Origin: Lysobacter sp. Root76
Lineage (GTDB): Bacteria; Pseudomonadota; Gammaproteobacteria; Xanthomonadales; Xanthomonadaceae
Reading direction: 5' to 3'
Assembly: GCF_001428685.1 (NCBI RefSeq)
Contig: NZ_LMIK01000006.1
Location: 1 to 64,000, forward strand
DNA length: 64,000 nt
The position numbers were made by a program, and so were the translations under genes. Of this stretch, positions 26,740 to 35,913 are shown one piece after another (the first letter of the stretch is position 1; the number at the start of each line of letters is the position of its first letter). The notes below the pieces were generated by a model. The model did not search any database and had not been told where the DNA came from. It worked only from the letters and a program-made list of their open reading frames with translations.

Positions 26740-27327
26740 TTACTGTTCCAGCAACAGGTACTCGCCCTTCTGGCCGTAGCGCTTGGCGTTCGCGTCCACG
26801 CGCGCGCACAGGGCCTGGCCGCAGCGGCTCAGGGCGCCGGACTTGGTCGCGCGCAGGATGTCGCTGGCGAACTCGGCGCGCTTGACCTCGCGCCCGCTCT
26901 GCCAGATCAGGTAACCGGCGCCGCTGGCGGCGAGCACGGCGCCCAGGCCCAGGCCGATCAGGCCGGTCCAGATCAGCGACTTCTGCTCGCGCTTGAGTTC
27001 CTGGCGCTGTTCGTCCATTTGCTGCAAGGTCTTCTCGGCATTGCGCGAGACCTCGCGCAGCGCGGCGGCGGTCTGCTGCAGTTGCTGGCCGTACTGCGCC
27101 GACGCGGTGCCCACGCCTTGTTCGATCGCGTCGCGGGTTTGCGCGCCGACCGTGCTGACCAGGTCGCGGGTCAGCAGTTGCGCGTTCGTCTCCCAGATTT
27201 CGGCGGTCTGGCGTAATTCGGTGGCGCTTTGGGTGAAGCGGTCGGTGGCCTTTTCGCAGACCACCTCGAACATTTTGGCGACGCCCATCAGCTGGACGGC
27301 GAACAACTCCAGATCCTGTTTCTCCAT
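26740..27327 (-). CDS. Coiled-coil membrane protein of the DUF2235 operon
   Basis: This 195-residue protein starts with ~110 residues of amphipathic helix (AEIWETNAQLL... EKTLQQMDEQRQELKRE). One strong membrane segment follows (SLIWTGLIGLGLGAVLAASG, ~118-137), then a ~55-residue tail with a Cys pair (RCGQALCARV). No family was recognised. It is the third gene of a tight operon with a lipoprotein and a DUF2235 phospholipase (24-bp gap). A role as immunity partner, adaptor or membrane anchor is plausible but not shown. Confidence 0.65.
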   Translation of the reverse strand: MEKQDLELFAVQLMGVAKMFEVVCEKATDRFTQSATELRQTAEIWETNAQLLTRDLVSTVGAQTRDAIEQGVGTASAQYGQQLQQTAAALREVSRNAEKTLQQMDEQRQELKREQKSLIWTGLIGLGLGAVLAASGAGYLIWQSGREVKRAEFASDILRATKSGALSRCGQALCARVDANAKRYGQKGEYLLLEQ

Positions 27328-27351
27328 CGTGCGCGTACTCTCGTCCTGCTG

Positions 27352-28839
27352 TCAGAGCCGCGGCGTCATGCGGCGTTCGGGGCCGTCGTGGCCGGTGGGC
27401 GGCAACGTGGGCGGGTTGGGTTGCGCCGGCGATTCCTGCTGGCGTTCGCTCGCTGCGGTACTTGCCTGGTTCTGGGCTTGGTTCTGAGCCTGGCTCTGGG
27501 CCTGGTTCTGCGCCTGCTCGCCGCCGCGGCGCTGCAGCGACTGGCCCTGCTCCGACGCGAGGAAGCTGCCGCCCACGGCGCGTGCGCTATCGACGTCGCC
27601 GTTCACCGCGGCCTGGCCCAGGCGCTGGAACATCGCGTGGGTGTCGGCGGCGATCGGCGCCGGGTCGGTGTCGAGGCGCGGCTCCGGCGACGGCCGTTCC
27701 GGCGGCACCGGTCCGATCGCGACCGGGCGATGCGGGAAGCCGGCGTTCATGGCTTCGTCGCGCGGCTCGTTGTTGTGCGGATCGGGTGCGCGCTTGTCCG
27801 GCGTCAACTGGGTCATGCGGTCGCGCTGGCCGTCCTTGTCGAAGTCGGAAGTGCGGTAGAACCACTGATGCTCTTCCGAGCGGTGGACCACGTTCATTTC
27901 CGGCGCCGAGGGCAGGGGGCGCTTGTCCAGGAACGGCTGGTCGCTGAGCGAGTTGAGGTAATCGACCATCAGGTTGCCGCTGCGCACCGACAGGCCGTTG
28001 AGCGCATAGCTGCCGCCGATGTCGCTGTGCGCGCCGCCGACGGTGACGTTGAGGAAGCGACCGTCTTCGCTGGCGCCCGGGTCCAGGATGCTGGTGGACT
28101 TGAACAGGTTGCGGCGCTCGTCCTCGGCGGTGATCTGGAAGCCCGACAACACCGACGGCGGCTGGCGGCGGTCGTGCTTGCGCGGCTCGCCGGTGCCGAC
28201 CGGATCGAACAGGGCCACGGCCTGCGCCACCTGGTGCGCGGGTACCAGCGGTTCGCCGGTATAGCGCACGTCCTTGAGGTTGCCGAACAGGTCGCGATCT
28301 TCCACGCGTCCCTTCGGATCCTGGATGCCGCGTTCGTCGACCAGACGGGTGAAACCGGCGGCCTGCTCGGCGCCGCGGCTGAAGCCGAGGCTGACCACGC
28401 GGATCTGCGCGTCCGGGTCTTCGGCCAGCCATTTCTTGCTCTGCGCCGTGAAGCGCGCATACATCTCTTCGATCCGGTCCTCGTAGGAGTTGCCGGTCAT
28501 GCCGTCCCAGCCGCGCTTGAGCGCGCCGTCCTGGGTGCCCGGGCCTTCGACGTAGTCCACGCGGATATTGGACAGGCCACGGCTGTTGGCCGCCGCGGTC
28601 TGGCGCACCACATCGGCGATGTTGGTGTGGTTGACCGGCGCGTCCTTGAGCATGCTGTTGCCGGTGCCGTCGAAGGCCGCGATGAACAAGCGTTCATGCG
28701 GGTTCGAGCTGTGCACCAGCACCGGCGTGGACAGCCGCGACAGCGCCTCGCTGGCCTGGTCGAAGCTGGCCAGGTCGTGGGCGTCGGCGGCGTAGGTGCT
28801 GACGCCGTCCGGGCCTTTCTTCTTCTTGTCGTCCGTCAT
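27352..28839 (-). CDS. DUF2235 (Tle-type) phospholipase effector candidate
   Basis: This 495-residue alpha/beta hydrolase has the DUF2235 signatures AAFDGTGNSM (~52-61), GFSRGAEQA with the nucleophile Ser (~151-159) and VGGAHSDIGGSY with the catalytic His (~265-276). DUF2235 proteins include type VI secretion lipases that attack rival membranes. The C-terminal ~50 residues are Gln-rich (AQNQAQ units), somewhat like the glutamine-rich tails of Xanthomonadales type IV secretion effectors, but the conserved part of that domain was not recognised. AAAGGAG precedes the ATG. It lies between a lipoprotein and a membrane protein gene. Confidence 0.82.
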   Translation of the reverse strand: MTDDKKKKGPDGVSTYAADAHDLASFDQASEALSRLSTPVLVHSSNPHERLFIAAFDGTGNSMLKDAPVNHTNIADVVRQTAAANSRGLSNIRVDYVEGPGTQDGALKRGWDGMTGNSYEDRIEEMYARFTAQSKKWLAEDPDAQIRVVSLGFSRGAEQAAGFTRLVDERGIQDPKGRVEDRDLFGNLKDVRYTGEPLVPAHQVAQAVALFDPVGTGEPRKHDRRQPPSVLSGFQITAEDERRNLFKSTSILDPGASEDGRFLNVTVGGAHSDIGGSYALNGLSVRSGNLMVDYLNSLSDQPFLDKRPLPSAPEMNVVHRSEEHQWFYRTSDFDKDGQRDRMTQLTPDKRAPDPHNNEPRDEAMNAGFPHRPVAIGPVPPERPSPEPRLDTDPAPIAADTHAMFQRLGQAAVNGDVDSARAVGGSFLASEQGQSLQRRGGEQAQNQAQSQAQNQAQNQASTAASERQQESPAQPNPPTLPPTGHDGPERRMTPRL

Positions 28840-28851
28840 CGCACTACTCCT

Positions 28852-29586
28852 TTAGTACGTATGGCTGAACACCAGGACCGGATCGTTGCGGAAGTCGCTG
28901 TGCTTGTTGCCAGGGATCTGCAGCTCGCGGGTGTGGACCATGGCGCGCATGTAGACGTTGACGGTGCGGTCGTTGACCTCAAGCAGGATCTCCGGGTCCT
29001 CGGCGATCACCCCAGAGTCGGCGAGTTCGGCGCTGGGCACGTTGTGGCGGATCACGCGGTCCTCGAACAGGTCGGGGATGTCGATCTGCGCTTCGTGGGC
29101 GCTGCCGTCCTTGGAACGCCAGCTCACCTGCGCCGGGCCGGGGAAGTTGCGGATCGCGGCCCAGGGCGCGGCGATGTGCTTACGGTAGTCGGCGCCCAGG
29201 GTGGCCGAGGACGGTGTCTTGGCGTCGTCGCTGTCGCGCAGGGCGTACTCGCCGTTGTAGAGCACGGTGCAGCCGAAGGTGTCGTAGGCGACGGCGCCGA
29301 AGTCGTGCTGCGCGAAGGTCAGCGGCCGGCTGGCGTCGGTCTTGTTGGGCGCGACGTAGGCAGGTTGGGTGGACATGGCGGGTTGGCATCCTGTTGCGAA
29401 TAGGACAGAAAGCGCGAACGCCCGGGCCAGGACGGCCAGGCGCGGACGAAGGACGGAAGCGCGGGTCTTGCGGCGAGAGGCGGGGAAGGGCGAGGCGCGG
29501 TCCGCATCGGAACCGTTACGCCGGCTGCGTGGGCCGGTGTCGCCGCACGGTCGGGAGCTGGCGCCCCGGCCCGGTACTGAATCCAT
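28852..29586 (-). CDS. Predicted lipoprotein, candidate immunity protein
   Basis: This 244-residue protein has a hydrophobic segment ending in a lipobox (ALSVLFATGC), preceded by an unusually long Arg/Ser-rich stretch of ~55 residues, so the true start may be later. The ATG at 29586 has an AGGGGGAAAC box. The mature part is beta-rich (FGCTVLYNGEYALRD; AQVSWRSKDGSAHEAQIDIPDL). It is the first gene of the DUF2235 operon, 12 bp before the phospholipase. Periplasmic lipoproteins in this position usually neutralise Tle-type lipases, so immunity is the favoured inference. Confidence 0.65.
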   Translation of the reverse strand: MDSVPGRGASSRPCGDTGPRSRRNGSDADRASPFPASRRKTRASVLRPRLAVLARAFALSVLFATGCQPAMSTQPAYVAPNKTDASRPLTFAQHDFGAVAYDTFGCTVLYNGEYALRDSDDAKTPSSATLGADYRKHIAAPWAAIRNFPGPAQVSWRSKDGSAHEAQIDIPDLFEDRVIRHNVPSAELADSGVIAEDPEILLEVNDRTVNVYMRAMVHTRELQIPGNKHSDFRNDPVLVFSHTY

Positions 29587-29820
29587 GTTTCCCCCTCCCT
29601 TGGAGACCGTCGCCGCGGTCCATCGCCGGCATGAGCGTCGGCCGATGGTAACGCAGCGGCGCTGCGGACACACGCCGGCGTATCGTGAGCGGAGACGCAG
29701 GTCCGCTTGCGGCGACGTTGCAGAGCCCGCGCCGGCTAGGTTCGCCCGACCCGCGGTCGCGCGGCGCTCAGGTCCGCTCCGTTATGCTGTCGGCCCTATC
29801 CACCACACCCGGAGGCAGCC

Positions 29821-30084
29821 ATGGCTACCGGTTGGGCAGGCGACGGCGCCGTACAGGATCAGATCGACGCTACCGTCAAGGACGCGATCAAGCGCGCCCG
29901 CAGTCAATTGCCGCAGGGCCCCGGTCTGGAGCGCTGCGAAGAATGCGACACCGAGATTCCCGAGGCCCGGCGTAAAGCCGTGCCCGGCGTGCGCTTGTGC
30001 GTGAGCTGCCAGGAGGCGCACGACCAGGAGCAGGGCGCCAGCGGCTACAACCGCCGCGGCAGCAAGGACAGTCAGCTGCGCTGA
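29821..30084 (+). CDS. DksA/TraR-type C4 zinc-finger protein (YbiI-like)
   Basis: This 87-residue protein has a single four-Cys zinc finger at the C-terminus (CEECDTEIPEARR...CVSC, ~39-62), as in short DksA/TraR relatives such as YbiI. The N-terminal helix is reduced, so it may bind the RNA polymerase secondary channel weakly or not at all. A GGAGG box lies 6 bp before the ATG. It stands alone. Confidence 0.88.
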   Translation: MATGWAGDGAVQDQIDATVKDAIKRARSQLPQGPGLERCEECDTEIPEARRKAVPGVRLCVSCQEAHDQEQGASGYNRRGSKDSQLR

Positions 30085-30307
30085 GCCCGTAACGCGTCGA
30101 CGTTGGGCGTTCGCGCGCCTGAACTGGCAGGGCGCGATAGCCGTGCTATATGCTCGCGATGCTCGCCATCCAGGAAGGGACGGCGGTGTTCGCCTCCATC
30201 GGCCGCCGCGCCGGTGCGGGTCGAAACACGGTTCGCAAGGCGGTGCGCGCCAGGGGTGGCGCTCACCGTCCGAACCCACGGACGCGGCGTCGTAAACAGG
30301 GGATCGC

Positions 30308-31414
30308 ATGAAGCGCAATGCATTCGGACAGGCCTGCGGCCTGATCGTTCTGTTGGTCGCGGGCGCTGCGGCGACCGTCCATGCACACAAGCTCTCGCCC
30401 ACCGGAACGGCGGAGGAGCGCAGGCTCAGCGGCGTCGGCGGCAGTTGGCTTTCGGGCCTGGAGCGCTATGCCGCCGGATTGGGCCTGAAAGCCTTCGGCG
30501 AGCCGGTGCATGAAGAAATCACCAACCGCATTTACGGTTGCGACGGCAATGTCTGCTCCGGATTGGAAAGCACCCGGGCGCCCGCAGCGGTGCTGGCGGG
30601 CCTGCGCTGGAACGACGATCCGCCGTTCCGCATCAGCAGCGGCGAAGGCAAGGGCACCCGCTGCAAGGTCACCCAGACCATCCGTTTTCAGACCCAGCCC
30701 TATTGCTGGTACCAACTGTTCGACGACGCCAACGACCGCGCCGCGGACGGTGCCGTTTTCGATGCCGCCTCGCGCTCGGCGATGCTCTATCGCACCCATT
30801 TCGGCGACCTCCAGTTCCTGCATGCCATGGCCTCGGCCGACGGCGTGGATCCGGCGCAGACGCAGCGCATGATGCTGGACTGGGCCGAGTTCAACTGGAG
30901 GATCATGCGCGGCGAATACCGTCTGGACACGCGTCTGAAGGACATTCCGAACGAGATCATAAGCAGCCGTTTCGGACGCACCGACTGGTACGTGCAGGAT
31001 CTGTACACCCTGGGCAGCCCCGGCCTGCGCCAGCAGATCGATGAGGTGGCGTTCGGCAGCATCCTGCATACGCTGCAGGACAGTTTCGCCGAGGGCCATG
31101 TCGATCGCGCCAGTGCGGTGACATCGCGCAGCTGTTCGATCGGCGATGCGCGCATCGACGCGCCGGGGCTGATCACCGAGTTCCATGCCTACAACCGGCA
31201 GGACCATAGCCTGCATGCGGAGGCCGATTCGGCGGGCGCTCTGGCCGCGCACCTGCAGGACGAACCGGATGTGGTCGACCTGGGGCGGCAGCTGTTGCGC
31301 GCGCACCGGGCTCGGCGCTCGTGGGACGAGGTCAGGCCCTTCTTCGAGTGTGTGTATGCCTTGAGCGACAGCGCGCGCGATGCGACGCCGAGGGATCGCT
31401 TCGCCAGGCCCTGA
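30308..31414 (+). CDS. Secreted protein with zinc-phospholipase C/P1-nuclease-like motifs
   Basis: This 368-residue protein has a signal peptide (cleavage probably after VHAHK region, ~26). The segment EPVHEEITNRIYGC (~63-76), the motif GSILHTLQDSFAEGHVDRA (~253-271) and FHAYNRQDHSLH (~290-301) resemble the His/Asp-rich zinc-binding helices of bacterial zinc-dependent phospholipase C and P1 nuclease folds (HTLQDxFAEGH in particular). Several Cys could form disulfides. The assignment is by motif only; an unrelated secreted metalloprotein remains possible. Confidence 0.55.
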   Translation: MKRNAFGQACGLIVLLVAGAAATVHAHKLSPTGTAEERRLSGVGGSWLSGLERYAAGLGLKAFGEPVHEEITNRIYGCDGNVCSGLESTRAPAAVLAGLRWNDDPPFRISSGEGKGTRCKVTQTIRFQTQPYCWYQLFDDANDRAADGAVFDAASRSAMLYRTHFGDLQFLHAMASADGVDPAQTQRMMLDWAEFNWRIMRGEYRLDTRLKDIPNEIISSRFGRTDWYVQDLYTLGSPGLRQQIDEVAFGSILHTLQDSFAEGHVDRASAVTSRSCSIGDARIDAPGLITEFHAYNRQDHSLHAEADSAGALAAHLQDEPDVVDLGRQLLRAHRARRSWDEVRPFFECVYALSDSARDATPRDRFARP

Positions 31415-31544
31415 TCGCCTCGCTCGACCTTGGGCCCAACGCTGGAATACCGGCGGCGCCGCCAACCCCCTGCCTTCGGCACATACGCGGCCGTCGGCGC
31501 GGCCCTATGATCCGGCCACCATCCGAGTACGAGGGAGCTCCGGC

Positions 31545-32030
31545 ATGTCTTCCAGCCTCAATCACGCCTCGCGTTCGCCCGCTTGGGCGCAGGTACTGCT
31601 CGGCGGCCTGCTGGTGGCCTTGGGCGACATGAGCTTCGCCGCGACCCTGTGGTTCGGCTGGAACGGCGCCGGCATGGAGCGCTTGTTCCAGACCATCGCC
31701 GTCGGCGTGCTCGGTCCGGCCAGCTTCGACGGCGGGATGCAGGCGGCGGGCTTGGGCGTGCTGCTGCACGTGTTCATGGCGACCATGTTCGTGCTGATCT
31801 ACACCCTGGTCGCGCGCCGTTACACCGGCCTGCTGGCGCGGCCGCTGGGCTACGGCGTTCCCTATGGCGTGGTGCTGTACCTGGTGATGAATTTCGTGGT
31901 GCTGCCGCTGTCGCGGGTCAACGCCTCGCCTTCGTTCAAGCACCTGGACTGGATCGCCTGGAGCGTGCTCGCGCACATGGTCTTCGGCGTGATCTGCGTG
32001 GTGTTCGCGCGGCGCGCATTGCGCCGCTGA
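31545..32030 (+). CDS. Four-helix integral membrane protein
   Basis: This 161-residue protein has four hydrophobic helices (~15-35, 65-90, 95-115 and 135-155). It resembles small, uncharacterised inner-membrane proteins of Xanthomonadaceae. A GAGGGAG box lies 7 bp before the ATG at 31545. No functional residues were recognised and the gene appears monocistronic. Confidence 0.7.
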   Translation: MSSSLNHASRSPAWAQVLLGGLLVALGDMSFAATLWFGWNGAGMERLFQTIAVGVLGPASFDGGMQAAGLGVLLHVFMATMFVLIYTLVARRYTGLLARPLGYGVPYGVVLYLVMNFVVLPLSRVNASPSFKHLDWIAWSVLAHMVFGVICVVFARRALRR

Positions 32031-32214
32031 TGCAGCGAACCGGCTCGTCGCAGCGCGGCGGCAGGTTCGAGACGAGGTTGGGCGGGTTCTGGTCATCCGG
32101 GCCGCCGATGCGTCGGGCACGGCGGCGCCGAAGCCGCTGCGATCTGCCGTTGAGTGGCGCCGGAGCGAGTTTGCGCCTTACCATCGACCGTGCCCTCTGT
32201 GGAGCCGCTCACGC

Positions 32215-32880
32215 ATGAACCCGCCCCGTCATCCCGGCGCGCGCAGCGCCGGCCGTCGCCGCGTCGCGCGGCCGTCCCGTCGCGCCGAGGCGCGTGCCTT
32301 GCGCTTGATGCCCGGCGAGCTGGCCTGGTACGTCACCGGGCGCTTCTATCTGGCCAACGACAACACGCTGGCCGACTACGGCTACTTCCTGCATCTGTCC
32401 GGCATCGACAACGACCTGTTCAACGGCGAACGCGGCGAGACCACCGCGCATTTCACTTTCGCCGCGCGCCCCTTCACCGCTCGCAGCGCGAGCAATGGCG
32501 CCCTGCAATTGGGGCTGGATCCGATCGGCGAGTTCTCGGTGTTCCTGCAGCGCGAGCCGATGGGGAATTTCGACGACCCCAGCTCGTTCGCGCAGGGCGA
32601 ATGCATCGCCACGCTGCGCCGCACCGGCATGGTCGTGGGGACCACGGTCGAGCAGGGCATCACCACGCCGACGCCGGTGATGGCGACCAACGTATTCTCG
32701 GCGCGGCTGCTGGAAAGTCGGCCGTTCGAGTTCGGCGGGCGCCGCTACGATCTGGCGCAAGTGCTGGGCGCGGGCGTGACCCAGTTCGGCACCGCCGCAG
32801 GTACGCCCGCGACCACGCCGGCCGGTTACCAGCTGGCGGTGCCGTTCACCGGTTCGGCTTTGGCGTTGGGCGCGAAGTAG
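32215..32880 (+). CDS. Hypothetical protein
   Basis: This 221-residue ORF has an Arg-rich N-terminus (~1-30), then a compact, beta-rich domain starting at MPGELAWYVTGRFYL. An alternative ATG at 32308 would remove the basic tail, but GGAG is present only before 32215. No signal peptide and no recognised family. Terms such as DNDLFNGERGETTAHFTF and GTTVEQGITTPTPVMATN suggest a jelly-roll-like fold, which is a guess. Confidence 0.55.
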   Translation: MNPPRHPGARSAGRRRVARPSRRAEARALRLMPGELAWYVTGRFYLANDNTLADYGYFLHLSGIDNDLFNGERGETTAHFTFAARPFTARSASNGALQLGLDPIGEFSVFLQREPMGNFDDPSSFAQGECIATLRRTGMVVGTTVEQGITTPTPVMATNVFSARLLESRPFEFGGRRYDLAQVLGAGVTQFGTAAGTPATTPAGYQLAVPFTGSALALGAK

Positions 32881-33000
32881 CATCCGACCGCCGTTGGGCA
32901 GCCCGCCTGGCCTGATCGGCGCGCGCGCCGCGTTGGTGATCGTTGGCGCCGGGGAATGGCGCGACGCGGGCTGCGGCCCGCCATCACAGGGAGTGAGGCC

Positions 33001-33363
33001 GTGAAGAAGGCGCTGGGTTTGCTGTTGGCGGCGCTGTTGGCGTTCGCCGGCTATTGGCTGTGGCGCGGGTCCGGGTCGACCGAGCCCGCATCGACGGCGC
33101 CGGCTTCGAGCCCCGTGATCGCGTCGTCCGCCGCACCGCTGGCGCCGGGTTGGCCGCAGGGCGATGCCTTGCGGGTAACGCTCAAGCCCGATCCCGGTGC
33201 CGTGTCCTTGACCAAGGCGCTGTACCGCGACGGCGATGCGGTACTGGAGCAGCGTTGGCCCGACGGCAGCACCGAGCGCTGGTGGTACCCGCCGTCCGCG
33301 CCCTCGCGCTATGTCGGGCGCGACGGTCGCGAGGCCCTCGCGGGTGTCGAGGTCGCGCCGTGA
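33001..33363 (+). CDS. Small membrane-anchored periplasmic protein
   Basis: This 120-residue protein starts at GTG 33001 with GGGAGTGAGG upstream. An N-terminal hydrophobic helix (LGLLLAALLAFAGYWLW, ~5-21) anchors a Ser/Pro linker and a ~65-residue domain. Its stop overlaps the GTG start of the large secreted protein by four bases (GTGA), so the two are translationally coupled and may act together. No family recognised. Confidence 0.6.
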   Translation: MKKALGLLLAALLAFAGYWLWRGSGSTEPASTAPASSPVIASSAAPLAPGWPQGDALRVTLKPDPGAVSLTKALYRDGDAVLEQRWPDGSTERWWYPPSAPSRYVGRDGREALAGVEVAP

Positions 33364-35549
33364 GCGCGGGCCGCGAGCGCTTGCGCCTGCTGTTCGTGGT
33401 CGCATTGGCGCTGGTCGGCGTCGATGCCCACGCGCAGGTGCAATGTCCGGCGCCACGCGCGGCCGGCGATAAGTTGCGCAAGATCAACGAAGGCTTCACC
33501 CAGAACATCACCGAGCCGCTGATCCGCAACAACGTCGGCGGCTTGGGGCCGGTGCTGTGGACCTACATCGCCGGACAGGCGCGTGCGGAAAGCCTGGGCG
33601 GAAAAGTGGATAGCGCGGGCAATCACACGGTCAAGGCCAGCAACAATCTATGGAACGTGCAGAAGGACGCGAAGCTGGGCTGCGCGCAGATCACCATCGT
33701 CAACTGCAAGGCGAGCAACCTGGGCAAACCCCTGGCCGTGTCCAAGGCCGAGGCGTTGAAGGCACCCATGGACACGCCCTGCTGGATGGAGAGCGGCCAG
33801 TCCATGCAGGCCGTGACGGTATGCTTCCCCGCGTACCCGAGTCTGAAGGACGCCGCCGACGAATACCTGGCGTTCCGACCTTCCTACACCGACCAACTGA
33901 AGGCCATGGCCGAGGCGGGCACGCCGGGCATCGACGAATTCCTCCAGCATCTGGGCGCGACGGGTTGGTCGTCGCGGATGCGCGCCGACCCTGCCAACTA
34001 CAAAGAAGAAACCCACGACAACATCGACGAAGCCCTGCGCGGCATAGCCGAACGCCGCGACACCACCGAACGCGAACTGGAACAAGTGCAGCAAGCGATG
34101 TTGGCTTGGTGCGTAGACCCGCACGGCACCGGCGATCTGGCCCAGCGCGAGGCGCTGGTACGGCAGCAGGACGCGCTGCTGGAACGGGTGGCCCTGTACG
34201 ACAGCGTCTGCCTGCGGCCGACGTCCGGCGGAAGTCCGGTGCCTGCGCCGACTCGCAGCAACGTCAGCGAAGGCTGCCGCAAGCCCGATCCGAAGGATGA
34301 TCCTCCGGGCGCCCCGCCGGCGCCGACGGGCAGTAGCGCGCACGGCGCCCAGAACGGCGGCGGCGTGGTCGGCGAACCGCACTACATCACCCCCAGCGGC
34401 GCGGTGTTCAGTACCCAGCGCGCCGGCGAGTTCTGGTTGTTGCGCAGCGCGCGCGGCGCGCAGATCCAGGTTCGTCAGGAGCCTTGGCACGACAGCGCTT
34501 CGGTCGCGGTGGTGAGCGCGGTCGCGTTACGCGCGGCTGGGCGCCGCGTAGGCGTGTATGCGGACGGCATCCGCATCGACGGCCGCCCGCTGCAGTGGGC
34601 CGGCGGCTTCGTTCAACACGACTTGGGCAACGGGAATGCGCTGGGTGTGTGGGGCACGCCGACTCAGCCCGAGGTGAGCGCGGTGATGTGGGCCGACGGC
34701 AGCACGCTGCGCGTGATCCATCATGGCAGCTGGTTGGATGTCGATTACCGGGTGATGCGCGGCGCCGACAGGGCCCAAGATGCGGGCCTGATCGGGCGTG
34801 CCGACGATGACCCGCGCCACGACTTCGTGCCGCGCTCCGGCACCGTGCTCGAAAATCCCGATGCGACCGGAGTCGACGCTTTCGTGCAGAGTTGGCGCGT
34901 CGGGGAAAGCGAGTCGCTGTTCGACTACGCGCCGGGCCGCAACGCGGCCAGCTACGACCTGCGCGATTTTCCGCGCAGGCCGGCCGCGCCAACGACCGCG
35001 GTGCTGACGCAGTCGCGAGAAGCTTGCGTTGCGGCAGGCGTCGCCCCAGTCTTGCTGGACGCCTGCGCTTTCGATCTGGCGGTCACCGGCGAACGAGGTT
35101 TCCTGCGCTCGCACCAATTGGGTTCGCAAGCGCTGGGCCGGGTGACGAAAGCGCCCGTCGCGGTAGCGCGCAAGCCCGGCTCGACCACCTACTTCGCCGC
35201 GCAGTGGGCACCCGACATCAGCCAGGCCGTAGCGCTGCAGAACGGCAGTACCTACACGGCGGCGATCGAGGCTGGGCAACGCAGGACCTATCTGATCGAC
35301 ATCACCAAGCCGGATGTCGGCGACCTGTTCGTACTCTCGCATCAGATGAGTTGCATCGGCGACCCTTACGACGGCAAGTCGCCAGGCTATCAGCTGTTCG
35401 ACGCCGGCGGTCGGGCCTTGTCCAAGAGCTTGGCGATCTGCTCGGATCTGTACTCGGGGCCGATCCGTCCGGGCAAGTACTACCTGGTGTTGGTCGGCGC
35501 GGCATCCGGGGCGGCGGCCACGATCAAGTTCGAGGCCTTTCACCATTGA
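33360..35549 (+). CDS. Secreted glucosaminidase-like/von Willebrand D fusion protein
   Basis: This 729-residue protein from GTG 33360 has a signal peptide (ends DAHAQ, ~25). Residues ~40-190 resemble FlgJ-type endo-N-acetylglucosaminidases (AGQARAESLGG, then SNNLWNVQKDAKLGC). A helical region (~200-280) and a Pro-rich linker follow. A von Willebrand type D-like domain (~335-510) begins GEPHYITPSGAVFSTQRAGEFW. The C-terminal ~180 residues are beta-rich. A cell-wall hydrolase joined to a vWD-like module suggests a lytic or adhesive secreted protein. The small anchor protein before it is coupled. Confidence 0.65.
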   Translation: MSAGRERLRLLFVVALALVGVDAHAQVQCPAPRAAGDKLRKINEGFTQNITEPLIRNNVGGLGPVLWTYIAGQARAESLGGKVDSAGNHTVKASNNLWNVQKDAKLGCAQITIVNCKASNLGKPLAVSKAEALKAPMDTPCWMESGQSMQAVTVCFPAYPSLKDAADEYLAFRPSYTDQLKAMAEAGTPGIDEFLQHLGATGWSSRMRADPANYKEETHDNIDEALRGIAERRDTTERELEQVQQAMLAWCVDPHGTGDLAQREALVRQQDALLERVALYDSVCLRPTSGGSPVPAPTRSNVSEGCRKPDPKDDPPGAPPAPTGSSAHGAQNGGGVVGEPHYITPSGAVFSTQRAGEFWLLRSARGAQIQVRQEPWHDSASVAVVSAVALRAAGRRVGVYADGIRIDGRPLQWAGGFVQHDLGNGNALGVWGTPTQPEVSAVMWADGSTLRVIHHGSWLDVDYRVMRGADRAQDAGLIGRADDDPRHDFVPRSGTVLENPDATGVDAFVQSWRVGESESLFDYAPGRNAASYDLRDFPRRPAAPTTAVLTQSREACVAAGVAPVLLDACAFDLAVTGERGFLRSHQLGSQALGRVTKAPVAVARKPGSTTYFAAQWAPDISQAVALQNGSTYTAAIEAGQRRTYLIDITKPDVGDLFVLSHQMSCIGDPYDGKSPGYQLFDAGGRALSKSLAICSDLYSGPIRPGKYYLVLVGAASGAAATIKFEAFHH

Positions 35550-35561
35550 GGCGCGCCGCGC

Positions 35562-35762
35562 TCAGCGCCGGGTCTGCTCGGCGGCGCAGCGCGGGCAGGC
35601 TTCGGCCCGCGCATAATGACGCAGGGCTACGTGCAGGGCATCGGCCGCGTGCACGAACTCGCCCAGGTGGATCCGGTACAGCGGCAGACGCGGGCAACCC
35701 AGCGCATGCACTTGGTAAGCACCGTTGGCCAGTGGCGTGCGGTTGAGGTAGTAGCTGGGCAT
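35562..35762 (-). CDS. Small Cys-containing hypothetical protein
   Basis: This 66-residue protein (MPSYYLNRTPLANG...) has a CxxC pair near its C-terminus (EACPRCAAEQ) plus an earlier Cys and several His, which could bind zinc. The ATG at 35762 has GGGA upstream. It converges on the fusion-protein gene (12-bp gap) and is divergent from the SDR gene. No family recognised by name. Confidence 0.6.
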   Translation of the reverse strand: MPSYYLNRTPLANGAYQVHALGCPRLPLYRIHLGEFVHAADALHVALRHYARAEACPRCAAEQTRR

Positions 35763-35913
35763 GGGGGCGTCCCGCGTTCGCGACCTCTTACTGTGCGGCG
35801 TACCCGTCTCGCAGCTTGAGACGATGCACCGCAGGAATCGGATATCTCTGCGTGGCTCCGCGCCGCATTCTTCCCGTACCGCCGCGCATGCGGCCCCTGC
35901 CGGGAAGATACCC

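Noticed and set aside
27229-29403. 724-residue open frame on the plus strand
   Set aside because: It is antisense to the DUF2235 operon, whose genes carry clear motifs and ribosome-binding sites.
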